Assembly (NCBI RefSeq): GCF_001297065.1
Contig: NZ_LHOX01000005.1
Coordinates: 108,877 to 172,876 of the forward strand
Length of the DNA stretch: 64,000 nt
From: Enterococcus sp. RIT-PI-f
Lineage (GTDB): Bacteria > Bacillota > Bacilli > Lactobacillales > Enterococcaceae
Direction of reading: 5' to 3'
Below are positions 55,730-63,900 of the stretch, piece by piece. The stretch's first letter is position 1; each line of letters begins with the position of its first letter. Both the position numbers and the translations under genes were made by a program. The notes under the pieces are model-generated. The model did no database searches and was not told where the DNA came from. It saw nothing but the letters and a program-made list of their open reading frames with translations.

Positions 55730-56831
55730 CCAGTTTCGTTCCTTTCTTTTCACTAAACGTGAATTTAGACCATGGGTGAATAAAGTCTAACAACAATCGA
55801 TCTGATTCAGCGATTTGACCGACTTTGTTTTTGCGTTCATCCGTATGCGGTTCTAAAACGATTTGCAACTCGTTTTTATACTTGCCAAAGCCATCGTTTC
55901 CGATAACGACATCGCCTCTTTGAAACATATTCAGATGGTCGTGGGCAGGATTGGCTTCGTTTTTATACTTTTTGCGTACTTCTGTAGAACGGATCATGCG
56001 AGCGGTAATATCGCCGCGACGATAATGTTGTTCCTTCAATGCGATTTGTCGTTCAAGGACGGAAACTTCTGGTTCAAACGCAAGCGCAAAGGCAATTTGA
56101 TAACGATCAATGGCGCCCATTGCCGCCAACTCTGCTTCTGAAGCATAGGCATTCCCAATGATCACATCATCAATCACACCCGTAGCAAATAAGTGTTTGG
56201 CAGCTGCTTCTGCTGGCAAATGGCGGTGCATTTCTAACGTAGGTAGACCATCATTGATATCCCAAGGACCGATTTTACCGCTATGCGCGGTAACAAAAGC
56301 AGCTGTACGAATGCCCTTGTCTTTAAAGCGCCGACTGCATTGCATAAAGAAATCATAAGGCAACCCTGTGCCTTCTTGCGGATAGAAATTGTGGCAGCCA
56401 TAAAGGAAAGGAACATTGGCCTGATAAGTCAAAATATTATCTAAATAAGCCACATCATTGCTCATATTGAGTTCAATCGCTAAACCAAATGGATTATATG
56501 TCAACATCGCTTCTTTATTGCCATCAAAACCAAGATCTAAACGAATCCCATCTGCGCCAAGCTCGTGGAAGAACGTCAAATCGTCATAAGAGATCTCCAG
56601 TTCTTCAAAAATACTTGGTGCCACGTCTAAAATCGTTTCAAATCCAAGTGATTTGCCATAATCAATCAGCTCTTTAAACTTTCGTTTGACTTTTTCTTTG
56701 CCCTCAGTCACTTCCAGCATACTCATAAAAATACGGCTAAACCCATAACGGTGCGCCAATGCTAGGTAGGCTTTGTCATCCTCAAGATTGCTGTGGTCTG
56801 GGTAGACCGAGATCCCTAATTGTCTTTTCAA
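55722..56831 (-). CDS. MupG-family (DUF871) TIM-barrel protein, putative phospho-glycosidase
   Basis: A 369-residue protein of the DUF871/MupG family: LGISVYPDHSNLEDDKAYLALA, FSRIFMSMLEVT, DVAPSIFEELEIS, GADGIRLDLGFDG, a catalytic-looking NFYPQEGTGLPYDFFM, and a small C-terminal barrel (GDVVIGNDGFGKYKNELQIVL). MupG of S. aureus is a 6-phospho-N-acetylmuramidase that cleaves MurNAc-6P-GlcNAc taken up by PTS. The start is a TTG (56831) with GAGG 11 nt upstream. It sits between a PTS IIC and a deacetylase, fitting hydrolysis of an imported phospho-disaccharide. Confidence 0.85.
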   Translation of the reverse strand: MKRQLGISVYPDHSNLEDDKAYLALAHRYGFSRIFMSMLEVTEGKEKVKRKFKELIDYGKSLGFETILDVAPSIFEELEISYDDLTFFHELGADGIRLDLGFDGNKEAMLTYNPFGLAIELNMSNDVAYLDNILTYQANVPFLYGCHNFYPQEGTGLPYDFFMQCSRRFKDKGIRTAAFVTAHSGKIGPWDINDGLPTLEMHRHLPAEAAAKHLFATGVIDDVIIGNAYASEAELAAMGAIDRYQIAFALAFEPEVSVLERQIALKEQHYRRGDITARMIRSTEVRKKYKNEANPAHDHLNMFQRGDVVIGNDGFGKYKNELQIVLEPHTDERKNKVGQIAESDRLLLDFIHPWSKFTFSEKKGTKLDV

Positions 56832-56904
56832 AATTGATTCAACCTCATTTCTTCCTAAAAAATTATCAATAGCAGCAACCTGATTGATTGCTGTATATCA
56901 GGTG

Positions 56905-58206
56905 TTATTCCTCTGTCGTTTCTTCAGCTAACTCTCGTTCAATTTGTTGTTTTTCAAATACCTTAAAGAAAGGATAATAAATGGCTAACGTGATCAAAAA
57001 GTTGACGATTACCAGCACACCCGCAGCAATACTCCAGTTGGTACTCATCCATGCGGCTATCGGCGCAGGAATGGCAAAACCCAATCTCGCTGCCATCATG
57101 GGTACAATCCCAGTCGTCGTTGCAAAGTAAGAAATCGTTGTCGTGATCAGTGGTGCCACTAAAAACGGAATGCCCAAAATGGGATTCATCACGATTGGTG
57201 CCCCAAAGATCACTGGTTCATTGATATTGAATAACCCTGGTAAGAGTGATAAGCGACCCAATTGCTTCAAATATTTTGACTTCGAGAATACGAATAAAAC
57301 CACCAGCGCAAGTGTCGTCCCTGCCCCACCAATCCAGACAAACCATTGTAAAAATTGCTCAGTGAAGATGTTGGGCAAATCATGGGCATTACCTGAAAGT
57401 TGAAAGGCATCCATATTTTCTGCAATAGAGATATCCCAAAATGGACGAATAACCGGCCCCATGATCGCTGGACCGTGGATACCTAAAACCCAGAAGAAAC
57501 AAATCAAGAAAACAGTCAATAAACCGCCAAACAAACTGTTCCCCGCCAATACATCTTTCAGAGGCATCAGTAAATTACTTAAGAAGGCATTGATATCAAA
57601 CCCGATGATGTGACGAATCACCCAGAATAACACTAATATTGCGCCACCAGGAATCAAAGCCATAAATGAATTTGTGACCTCTGGTGGTACACCGTCCGGC
57701 ATTTTGATGGTAATGTTTTTAACAATAAAGAAGCGATAAATTTCTACCGAGAGAATAGCGGTAACGATTGCACCGAACAAAGAGCCCGAGCCTAAATTTG
57801 CGACATTGATATATCGTCCCGTATCAATGACACCTTCCACTGATTCAAGTACACGGATCGGCGGGGCAGCGGTTACAAGAAAGGCCATCGTAGCTAAAAT
57901 ACCTGCTGTCAAAGCGTCTAATTTGTAACTTTTTGCCAAAGAAGATGCAATCCCAAAAGTAGCGTATAATGCCAATAATCCTACCGTATAGCGAAATGGA
58001 ATATCTAATACTTCACGATATGGCTCAATCAGTGCAGCCACAGATTCAATCGGAAAATTCAGTAATATCGTAAAGAATGATCCCACGATCGTTAACGGCA
58101 AAGTTGCAATGATCCCTTTCCGTATGGCCACCATGTGTCGTTGCATGCCCACTTTATTCGCAACTGGCATCAATTTTTCTTCAATAAATGCGACAAACCC
58201 GTTCAT
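56905..58206 (-). CDS. PTS IIC permease, lactose/cellobiose (CelB) family
   Basis: A 433-residue IIC protein with about ten membrane segments. FIEEKLMPVANKVGMQRHM, AIRKGIIATLPLTIVGSFF, MPDGVPPEVTNSFMALIPGG, WVLGIHGPAIMGPVIRPFWD and NINEPVIFGAPIVMNPILGI are family hallmarks. No IIA or IIB domain is attached or adjacent; they must be supplied from elsewhere. First gene of the MupG-deacetylase-DgaE-DgaF-KdgK operon. RBS AGGAGGAG. Confidence 0.93.
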   Translation of the reverse strand: MNGFVAFIEEKLMPVANKVGMQRHMVAIRKGIIATLPLTIVGSFFTILLNFPIESVAALIEPYREVLDIPFRYTVGLLALYATFGIASSLAKSYKLDALTAGILATMAFLVTAAPPIRVLESVEGVIDTGRYINVANLGSGSLFGAIVTAILSVEIYRFFIVKNITIKMPDGVPPEVTNSFMALIPGGAILVLFWVIRHIIGFDINAFLSNLLMPLKDVLAGNSLFGGLLTVFLICFFWVLGIHGPAIMGPVIRPFWDISIAENMDAFQLSGNAHDLPNIFTEQFLQWFVWIGGAGTTLALVVLFVFSKSKYLKQLGRLSLLPGLFNINEPVIFGAPIVMNPILGIPFLVAPLITTTISYFATTTGIVPMMAARLGFAIPAPIAAWMSTNWSIAAGVLVIVNFLITLAIYYPFFKVFEKQQIERELAEETTEE

Positions 58207-58224
58207 ATAACTCCTCCTAATTAT

Positions 58225-58238
58225 AACATTATAATGTT
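58225..58238. promoter_or_regulatory. Palindrome at the start of the sugar-acid operon transcript
   Basis: AACATT-AT-AATGTT, perfect 14 bp, between the -10 box and the RBS of the IIC gene; a repressor site position. The RpiR proteins encoded at 61464-62976 are candidates. Confidence 0.5.
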
Positions 58239-58248
58239 TACGAAGGAA

Positions 58249-58277
58249 ATGATAACATAAGAATATGAAACAGTAAA
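58249..58277 (-). promoter_or_regulatory. Promoter of the IIC-MupG-deacetylase-dgaEF-kdgK operon
   Basis: TTTACT (58272-58277), 17-bp spacer, TATCAT (58249-58254) on the minus strand. Confidence 0.6.
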
Positions 58278-58292
58278 TATAATTTTTTCACT

Positions 58293-58326
58293 AAAAAGAC
58301 GTTTAGTTGAACTGAAACGTCTTTTT
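58293..58326 (-). terminator. Terminator between the two PTS IIC operons
   Basis: AAAAAGACGTTT and AAACGTCTTTTT pair around 10 nt, with a T-run on both strands, 22 bp after the small membrane protein gene. Confidence 0.88.
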
Positions 58327-58348
58327 CATTCATATAGCAAATCATTTT

Positions 58349-58603
58349 TTAATGTTTTTTTCTCGCTTCTTTAGGTCTATATTGATACATAAATCTATTT
58401 TGAATAATCGTACAAGAGATAAGCAGAATCATAATGAACACCAATTGATAAGATGTATGAACTAGTAAGAAAAAGAAAAAAGATATGCAAGCTAGCCCGA
58501 TGACCAAAAATACCCAAAAAGATACACAGATGGAAGCATTCAGTCTTTCCATTAAAATATTGCTACCTAAAATAAGGACAAAAGCCAATAGTAAGAAGCT
58601 CAA
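58349..58603 (-). CDS. Small hydrophobic protein between two PTS IIC genes
   Basis: A frame of 84 residues with three likely membrane segments (about 2-17, 27-46, 50-67) and a basic tail (QYRPKEARKKH). Start is a TTG overlapping the stop of the upstream IIC gene (TTGA), with only a weak AAAGTGAT in front, so it depends on translational coupling. I do not recognise the family. It lies before the terminator of the GH1-IIC operon and is probably expressed with it. Confidence 0.5.
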   Translation of the reverse strand: MSFLLLAFVLILGSNILMERLNASICVSFWVFLVIGLACISFFFFLLVHTSYQLVFIMILLISCTIIQNRFMYQYRPKEARKKH

Positions 58604-59910
58604 TCTTGATCACTTTCTTTCATACTTTCTAGTTCTTGTGCAACTTGAATTTTTTCGAAGGCTTTAAAAAATGGATAGTAAATAGCTAAAGAAACAAAGA
58701 AGCAAACAAAGACCATTACACAGGCAACCCAATTCCAATTAGATGTGATCAAAGCACCCAAAGGAGCTGGGATTGAAAATGGCGGTTTTACCATCATTTT
58801 TGGCATCCAGTTCAATGCTGTAACGATATAAACAATAATTGTATTCGCGATTGGTACTAAAATAAATGGAATAGCTAATAATGGATTCATCACGATTGGT
58901 GTTCCAAAAATCATCGGTTCATTAATATTAAATATTCCAGGTAAAATAGATAATCTACCTAATTGTTTTAAATATTTTGAGCGAGAGAACATGAAAAGAA
59001 CGACTAAGGCAAGAGTTGCACCTGTTCCACCCATTTGTGCATACCATTGATAGAATTGCTCTGTAAATAAATTAGGTAAATCAAATGCAGAGGTTCCATT
59101 TTGGAATAACTCGGCATTTTCAAGGATAGCTTGATCCCAGAATGGACGAATAATAGGTCCTAATACAGCATGTCCATGAATACCAAGAACCCAGAAAACA
59201 CAAATGACAAACTGCGTGATCACGCCGCCTATCAGGTTATTCCCTGTTAAAAAGCCTTTCAATGGTGATATAGCAATTGTTAATAGCCCATTCAAATCAA
59301 AATTAAAGAAGTGTCTTGGAATCCAAAAAACCAAAATAACTAATAACGTAGGTAGAAGTGCGGCAAACGATTCACCAACTACCGGTGGGACTCCATCTGG
59401 CATAGATATTTCTAATTTCTTTGCTTTAGTGAAATGATAAATTTCAACTGATAACAATGCAGCAATAATGGCACCGAATAGTCCCTGAGAACCTAGCGCT
59501 GCAATAGGCAGATATCTTCCTGATGCAACTGCTTCTCCTGTCGTACTGATACCTTCAGCTAAGTTAATTGGAACAACCATCAAGACTGTAGCAAGCATAG
59601 ATAAAAAGCCACTTGTTATCCGGTCTAGTTTATAGCTCGCTCCGAGATTTGACCCAATAGTGAAAGAAGCGTATAGCGACATTAACCCAACTGTAAAACG
59701 AAACGGAACATCTAACGCCGCCAGATAAGGTGCAACCCAATCCGTATAACCTGGAATAGGTAAGTTTAGAATAATTGTAAAAAATGATCCTACGATCGTT
59801 AGTGGTAAAATGGAAATCAATCCATTTCTCACTGCTTGCAAATGACGTTGCTGACCGATAGCATTTGCTATCGGTAAAAGCTTCATTGCAACTGAATCTA
59901 ACACTTTCAT
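58600..59910 (-). CDS. PTS IIC permease, lactose/cellobiose (CelB) family, second copy
   Basis: A 436-residue IIC closely related to the one at 56905-58206: KLLPIANAIGQQRHLQAVRN, NGLISILPLTIVGSFF, MPDGVPPVVGESFAALLP, WVLGIHGHAVLGPIIRPFWD, NINEPMIFGTPIVMNPLL. No IIA or IIB nearby. RBS AGGGGG. It follows the GH1 gene by 17 bp, so the pair imports and splits one phospho-beta-glucoside. Codons are more AT-rich than in the first copy, hinting at separate acquisition. Confidence 0.93.
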   Translation of the reverse strand: MKVLDSVAMKLLPIANAIGQQRHLQAVRNGLISILPLTIVGSFFTIILNLPIPGYTDWVAPYLAALDVPFRFTVGLMSLYASFTIGSNLGASYKLDRITSGFLSMLATVLMVVPINLAEGISTTGEAVASGRYLPIAALGSQGLFGAIIAALLSVEIYHFTKAKKLEISMPDGVPPVVGESFAALLPTLLVILVFWIPRHFFNFDLNGLLTIAISPLKGFLTGNNLIGGVITQFVICVFWVLGIHGHAVLGPIIRPFWDQAILENAELFQNGTSAFDLPNLFTEQFYQWYAQMGGTGATLALVVLFMFSRSKYLKQLGRLSILPGIFNINEPMIFGTPIVMNPLLAIPFILVPIANTIIVYIVTALNWMPKMMVKPPFSIPAPLGALITSNWNWVACVMVFVCFFVSLAIYYPFFKAFEKIQVAQELESMKESDQD

Positions 59911-59927
59911 TGATATAACCCCCTATG

Positions 59928-61313
59928 TTATAATGAAAAACCTTGATTTAAAATGACATTTTTGAACCATAAACCTGACTTCTTTATTGTTTTCTTACCT
60001 GTATGCAAATCCATTCGATAAAATCCATACCGATTTTTGAAGGCATTTTGCCAACTCCAACAGTCTACAAATGTCCACATATGATAACCTAAGCAATTGC
60101 TGCCTTCCTCTATCGCTTGATGCAAAGCAATTAAGTGTTCTTCCAAAAATTTGATTCTATAATCATCTTCTACAATACCATTATTAATAAACGCCTCCTC
60201 TCCCTCAATACCAATCCCATTTTCTGAAACAAACCAATCAATGTTGCCATATTCATTTTGAATTTTCTTAGCGATATCATACAGTCCGTTCGGGTAAATC
60301 TCTATGCCTCTAGAAGTATTCATTCTTCTACCTGGCATTTCGTAATTATCATAAAACCATTCAGGTGAGAATACGCCATTTGTATTTGGTAATGAATCTC
60401 TGGCTTTTACTCTTCGAGGTCGATAATAATTTATACCTAAGATATCTATTCTAGTTTGGGCTATCAATGACAAATCGTCCGTTGATACTTCTGGCATTTG
60501 ATCATATTGGTTCAAAATCACTTTCAATTTTTCTGGATAGTGTCCTTTCAAAATTGCGTCATTTAAAGATCGAGTATAAAATAAATCTGCCATCTCAGCG
60601 GCTTTTAGATCGGCCGGATTCTGACTTCTTGGATAGACTGGAATGACATCCATTATAATCCCTATTTTTCCAGAATATTGTCCTTCTCTAAATACTTTCA
60701 CTGCACCGCAATGTGCTAAAACAATATGATGGAGTACTTGTGCAGCTCTTTTGAAATCTACAATATACGGATAATGACGATCATGAAGGTAGCCCGCTTC
60801 CGCTGGAATCATTGGTTCATTAAAAGTAAACCAATAGGAAACTTTATCGCCGAATAGATCAAAGCAAGTTTTCGCATAGTCACAATATGCTTTGATAACT
60901 GCTTTGTTTTCGAATCCTCCTATTTCTTGCATTTTCATTGGCATGTCAAAGTGATACAAATTGATAAACGGTTTAATTCCTCTCTTATTCAAACCATCTA
61001 ACACATTATGATAAAATTGGACTGCTTCTGGATTCACTTGACCAACCCCTTCAGGTATCAAACGTGACCAAGAAATGGATGTCCTGAATGAATTGAAGGA
61101 TAGATCAGCTAACCTATCCAAATCTCCTTGATAATCTTCATAAAATCTTGATGTACTCGCTGTTGTCACACCTTCATAGAATCGATCATTGAATTTTTTT
61201 GATGCATAATCCCAAATATTTTCACCCTTTCCATCTGTTGTAGTTCTACCCTCAGATTGTGTCGCACTTGTTGCAGCACCCCAAAAAAAATCTTTAGAAA
61301 ATGTGTATTTCAT
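59928..61313 (-). CDS. GH1 6-phospho-beta-glucosidase/galactosidase
   Basis: A 461-residue glycoside hydrolase family 1 enzyme. FSKDFFWGAATSATQSEGR, acid/base Glu in SYWFTFNEPMIPAEAGY, LGINYYRPRRV, nucleophile Glu in DWFVSENGIGIEGEE and YHMWTFVDCWSWQNAFKNRYG are clear. Different from bglA at 40164-41627. Strong RBS GGAGGAG. First gene of a GH1-IIC operon, divergent from an rpiR gene, with a cre-like site in its leader. Confidence 0.94.
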   Translation of the reverse strand: MKYTFSKDFFWGAATSATQSEGRTTTDGKGENIWDYASKKFNDRFYEGVTTASTSRFYEDYQGDLDRLADLSFNSFRTSISWSRLIPEGVGQVNPEAVQFYHNVLDGLNKRGIKPFINLYHFDMPMKMQEIGGFENKAVIKAYCDYAKTCFDLFGDKVSYWFTFNEPMIPAEAGYLHDRHYPYIVDFKRAAQVLHHIVLAHCGAVKVFREGQYSGKIGIIMDVIPVYPRSQNPADLKAAEMADLFYTRSLNDAILKGHYPEKLKVILNQYDQMPEVSTDDLSLIAQTRIDILGINYYRPRRVKARDSLPNTNGVFSPEWFYDNYEMPGRRMNTSRGIEIYPNGLYDIAKKIQNEYGNIDWFVSENGIGIEGEEAFINNGIVEDDYRIKFLEEHLIALHQAIEEGSNCLGYHMWTFVDCWSWQNAFKNRYGFYRMDLHTGKKTIKKSGLWFKNVILNQGFSL

Positions 61314-61328
61314 TTAATCTCCTCCAAA

Positions 61329-61343
61329 AGCATACGCTTACAT
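61329..61343 (-). promoter_or_regulatory. Catabolite-responsive element (cre) before the GH1 operon
   Basis: The minus strand reads ATGTAAGCGTATGCT, 14 of 15 matches to WTGNAANCGNWNNCA. It lies between the promoter region and the RBS (about 15-30 nt upstream of the start), where bound CcpA would block transcription. Confidence 0.65.
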
Positions 61344-61463
61344 TTTTAACATCGAAAGTATAACACGTACTACACTAGATAAACTGGTATAATAAATTCC
61401 AGCATGGTATTTCATCATTTGTCATTTGTTTCAAAAAAAAAACGATTTGTTACGGAGGTTGAC

Positions 61464-62234
61464 ATGTTATTTTTAGACTATAATCCCGCGTTAACACAAC
61501 TAGAATATGAAATATATCATTATATTTCCCAACACCTCTCATCTGTATCAAAAATGAAAATCAAAGATTTGGCTTTAGCCACACATACAAGTACAGCTAG
61601 CATAAGCCGTTTTTGTAAAAAATTTGATTGTGACACTTATACAGAATTCAAAGTAAATCTCAAGATGTATGTTGCGTCCCTAGTTAAATCTAAAACACTA
61701 GATAGCGACGAATCGCAAACAATCGATTTTTTACAACGTATGAGTCAGCCTTTTCTAAAAACAAGAATTGATGCTGCAACTGCTATTTTAAAAGAAAAAA
61801 GCTTAGTTCTTTTTATTGGATCTGGACTATCTGAAACAATCGCTGAATACGGTGCTCTGTATTTTACTGACCTAGGTAAAGCAGCATTAAAAGTAGATGA
61901 TCCATCAAATTATCCAATCGATTGGTTTCCAGAGGATATTTTAGAGAAAACATGCATTATTGTACTATCAATATCCGGTGAAACGCAGGAGATGATTCGA
62001 TATTTACAGAAACTAAATCAAAAGAAATGTCAGATTATAGCCATTACCAATTCTGAAAATTCAACAATTAGTCAATTATCCAGCCTCACTGTGCCATATT
62101 ATATCGAACGTGAAACTATCTATAAAACAAGCAATAAAAAAGATAAAACCATTGAACTGACGTCCCAACTGCCAGCCATTTACTTAATAGAAAAAATAGC
62201 CAAAAGAATACGTCTGTCAGAAGAAATTTTCTGA
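61464..62234 (+). CDS. RpiR-family transcriptional regulator
   Basis: A 256-residue regulator with an N-terminal HTH_6 domain (YHYISQHLSSVSKMKIKDLALATHTSTASISRFCKKFDCDTY) and a C-terminal SIS sugar-phosphate domain (VLFIGSGLSETIAEYGALYF, IVLSISGETQEMIRYLQ). GGAGG lies 5 nt before the ATG at 61464; the frame is open to 61404. Divergent from the GH1-IIC operon, its probable target. Confidence 0.9.
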   Translation: MLFLDYNPALTQLEYEIYHYISQHLSSVSKMKIKDLALATHTSTASISRFCKKFDCDTYTEFKVNLKMYVASLVKSKTLDSDESQTIDFLQRMSQPFLKTRIDAATAILKEKSLVLFIGSGLSETIAEYGALYFTDLGKAALKVDDPSNYPIDWFPEDILEKTCIIVLSISGETQEMIRYLQKLNQKKCQIIAITNSENSTISQLSSLTVPYYIERETIYKTSNKKDKTIELTSQLPAIYLIEKIAKRIRLSEEIF

Positions 62235-62249
62235 TAGACGTATTCTTTT
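62202..62249. terminator. Terminator between two convergent rpiR genes
   Basis: AAAAGAATACGTCT-TCAGAA and TTCTGA-AGACGTATTCTTTT form a 20-bp stem with one G-T pair; it contains the stop codon of the plus-strand gene (62232-62234) and serves both genes. Confidence 0.9.
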
Positions 62250-62976
62250 AACCAACTAGATAGTCAAATATCAATTCAATTATATATAAAAATGGCATCT
62301 GTGATAAGGCAAGATCCGAACTTTTGCCTTCTGCATAATAATAAGACAAAGAATAATCCGCCAAACTTGAAATAGTCGAAAGTGATTTGTTTGTTATTGA
62401 AATTGTTTGAATGAGCGTTTCTTTACATGCGAGCAATAAATTTTCAATCCTTTGATCTTGTCCTGAATTAGAGAGTACTAAAAAACAAGCTGATTGCTTC
62501 ATATGGCTAAAAATTGGTTGCAGTATTTCTATATTATCTTGGATTGGCACAATTATTTTGTTCAGAAGACTCAATTTTTTTAGTGCATATGAGACTGCAA
62601 TATCAGCTTCTTGATCCCCCAAAACAAAAATAATCTCCGATTGCCTTAATTTTTTTGCAATATCATTTAACTGTTGTTTGTAGCTATCTTCTTCCATGCG
62701 CTCATAAAAGTATCTCATAGATTTGAATGTACTCGATAGTGTTTTATCAAAAGATTTACTTTGATTCCGAGTAGTTTTGAGCTTAATTTTGAACTCAGAA
62801 AATCCATCACAATCAAATTTTCTACAGAATCGTATAATCGAAGTTGTACTTGTGTGATTGGATGCGGCAAGTTGCCTTATGGTCATCTTAGAAACTTCCT
62901 CCTGGTGATTCACAACAAAATTAAATAGTTGGCTTTCTTTCTGACTAAAGTTCTTACCATACGGTGTCAATTCCAA
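62248..62976 (-). CDS. RpiR-family regulator with a degenerate SIS domain
   Basis: A 242-residue regulator. The HTH_6 domain is clear (FNFVVNHQEEVSKMTIRQLAASNHTSTTSIIRFCRKFDCDGF), very like the preceding RpiR. The SIS domain is weaker: IIFVLGDQEADIAVSYALKK replaces the usual G-x-G-x-S loop, while FLVLSNSGQDQRIENLL is kept. It may sense a different ligand or none. AT-rich codons, like the GH1-IIC operon. Confidence 0.82.
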   Translation of the reverse strand: MELTPYGKNFSQKESQLFNFVVNHQEEVSKMTIRQLAASNHTSTTSIIRFCRKFDCDGFSEFKIKLKTTRNQSKSFDKTLSSTFKSMRYFYERMEEDSYKQQLNDIAKKLRQSEIIFVLGDQEADIAVSYALKKLSLLNKIIVPIQDNIEILQPIFSHMKQSACFLVLSNSGQDQRIENLLLACKETLIQTISITNKSLSTISSLADYSLSYYYAEGKSSDLALSQMPFLYIIELIFDYLVG

Positions 62977-63073
62977 AATTAGCGTCTCCTTTACTTTTCA
63001 TAAAATTCCTACATAAGCTAAAAATATTATAGAAAAATTTCCGTATTCATTCTAATTTCCACGTAATATCGCC

Positions 63074-63556
63074 TCAACAACGCTTCTCAAAAATATAATC
63101 ATCCATCACAAAACCCGCTCCTATATCTGCCACACGTTCCCCGACTTTCACAAATCCTCGATGTTCGTATACAGCAATAGCTTGTTGATTGTCTTTATTA
63201 ACATTCAGATGCAGCGTCTTTCCTGCAGCCAAAGTTTCATACCAGTCAAAGACAGCACTGGCATAGCCTTTTCCTCTTGTCGTGTGATCTAAATACAATT
63301 TGCTTAAATAGAGTTGTGCATCGGTTTCTTCATATGCCGTATAGCCCACCGATCGCCCTTCTTCTTCTAAAATCAAGTAAACTGCACCTGCTTGGATCTC
63401 TTTTGTGATCACTTCTAATGATTGATAATGTGCCAGCATATAATTGACCTGTGCTGCGCCAATGATTGGTTCAAATACTTCTGGCCAAATCCGTTGGATC
63501 AAATTTATTAAAGTTTGATAATCCTGATCAGATTGCACGATTGTTTTATTTAGCAC
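63074..63556 (-). CDS. GNAT N-acetyltransferase
   Basis: A 160-residue GNAT: IQRIWPEVFEPIIGAAQVNYML at the N-terminus, LYLSKLYLDHTTRGKGYASAVFDW containing the acetyl-CoA loop (T-R-G-K-G-Y-A), and LNVNKDNQQAIAVYEHRGFVKVGE. This layout fits the TTR/YjgM-type peptidyl or amine acetyltransferases; substrate unknown. The start is a GTG at 63556 with AGAGG about 11 nt upstream. Confidence 0.82.
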   Translation of the reverse strand: MLNKTIVQSDQDYQTLINLIQRIWPEVFEPIIGAAQVNYMLAHYQSLEVITKEIQAGAVYLILEEEGRSVGYTAYEETDAQLYLSKLYLDHTTRGKGYASAVFDWYETLAAGKTLHLNVNKDNQQAIAVYEHRGFVKVGERVADIGAGFVMDDYIFEKRC

Positions 63557-63717
63557 GGATGTATCGCCTCTCTTTATACTTTTTAGTCTAGTATACGCAA
63601 TAAAATCATTTAGTATAACTATATTTTTATGTCTAACAGGTTAAACATTCGACACAGAACACAAGAATCAGCAGATGACCATGTACATGACTGAAACTAC
63701 TTTACTTATAGCGTCTT

Positions 63718-63900
63718 GTGAACTACTCACCACTTAGCTAAACCTAACGGTTCTTAACGCTTGAAGTGGGAGCTTCTTGGGAAGAGAGCATACTTGATAG
63801 CTTATTTCTTTACTAACAGCGGTGTCTCTTATTTACCAAGCTATCTCCGTAGTTCCTACGGTTCTTGATTCTGTCTAAGCTAACGATTTTATTCTTAGAC
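63718..63900 (-). ncRNA. Putative omega RNA (reRNA) scaffold of TnpB
   Basis: In IS200/IS605 elements the guide RNA scaffold spans the tnpB 3' end to the right end, with the guide taken from flanking DNA. Here the stretch contains hairpin CCGTAG-TTC-CTACGG (63847-63861) and the right-end hairpin, in the right order and strand. The guide would start just below 63718. Assignment by family rule. Confidence 0.5.
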
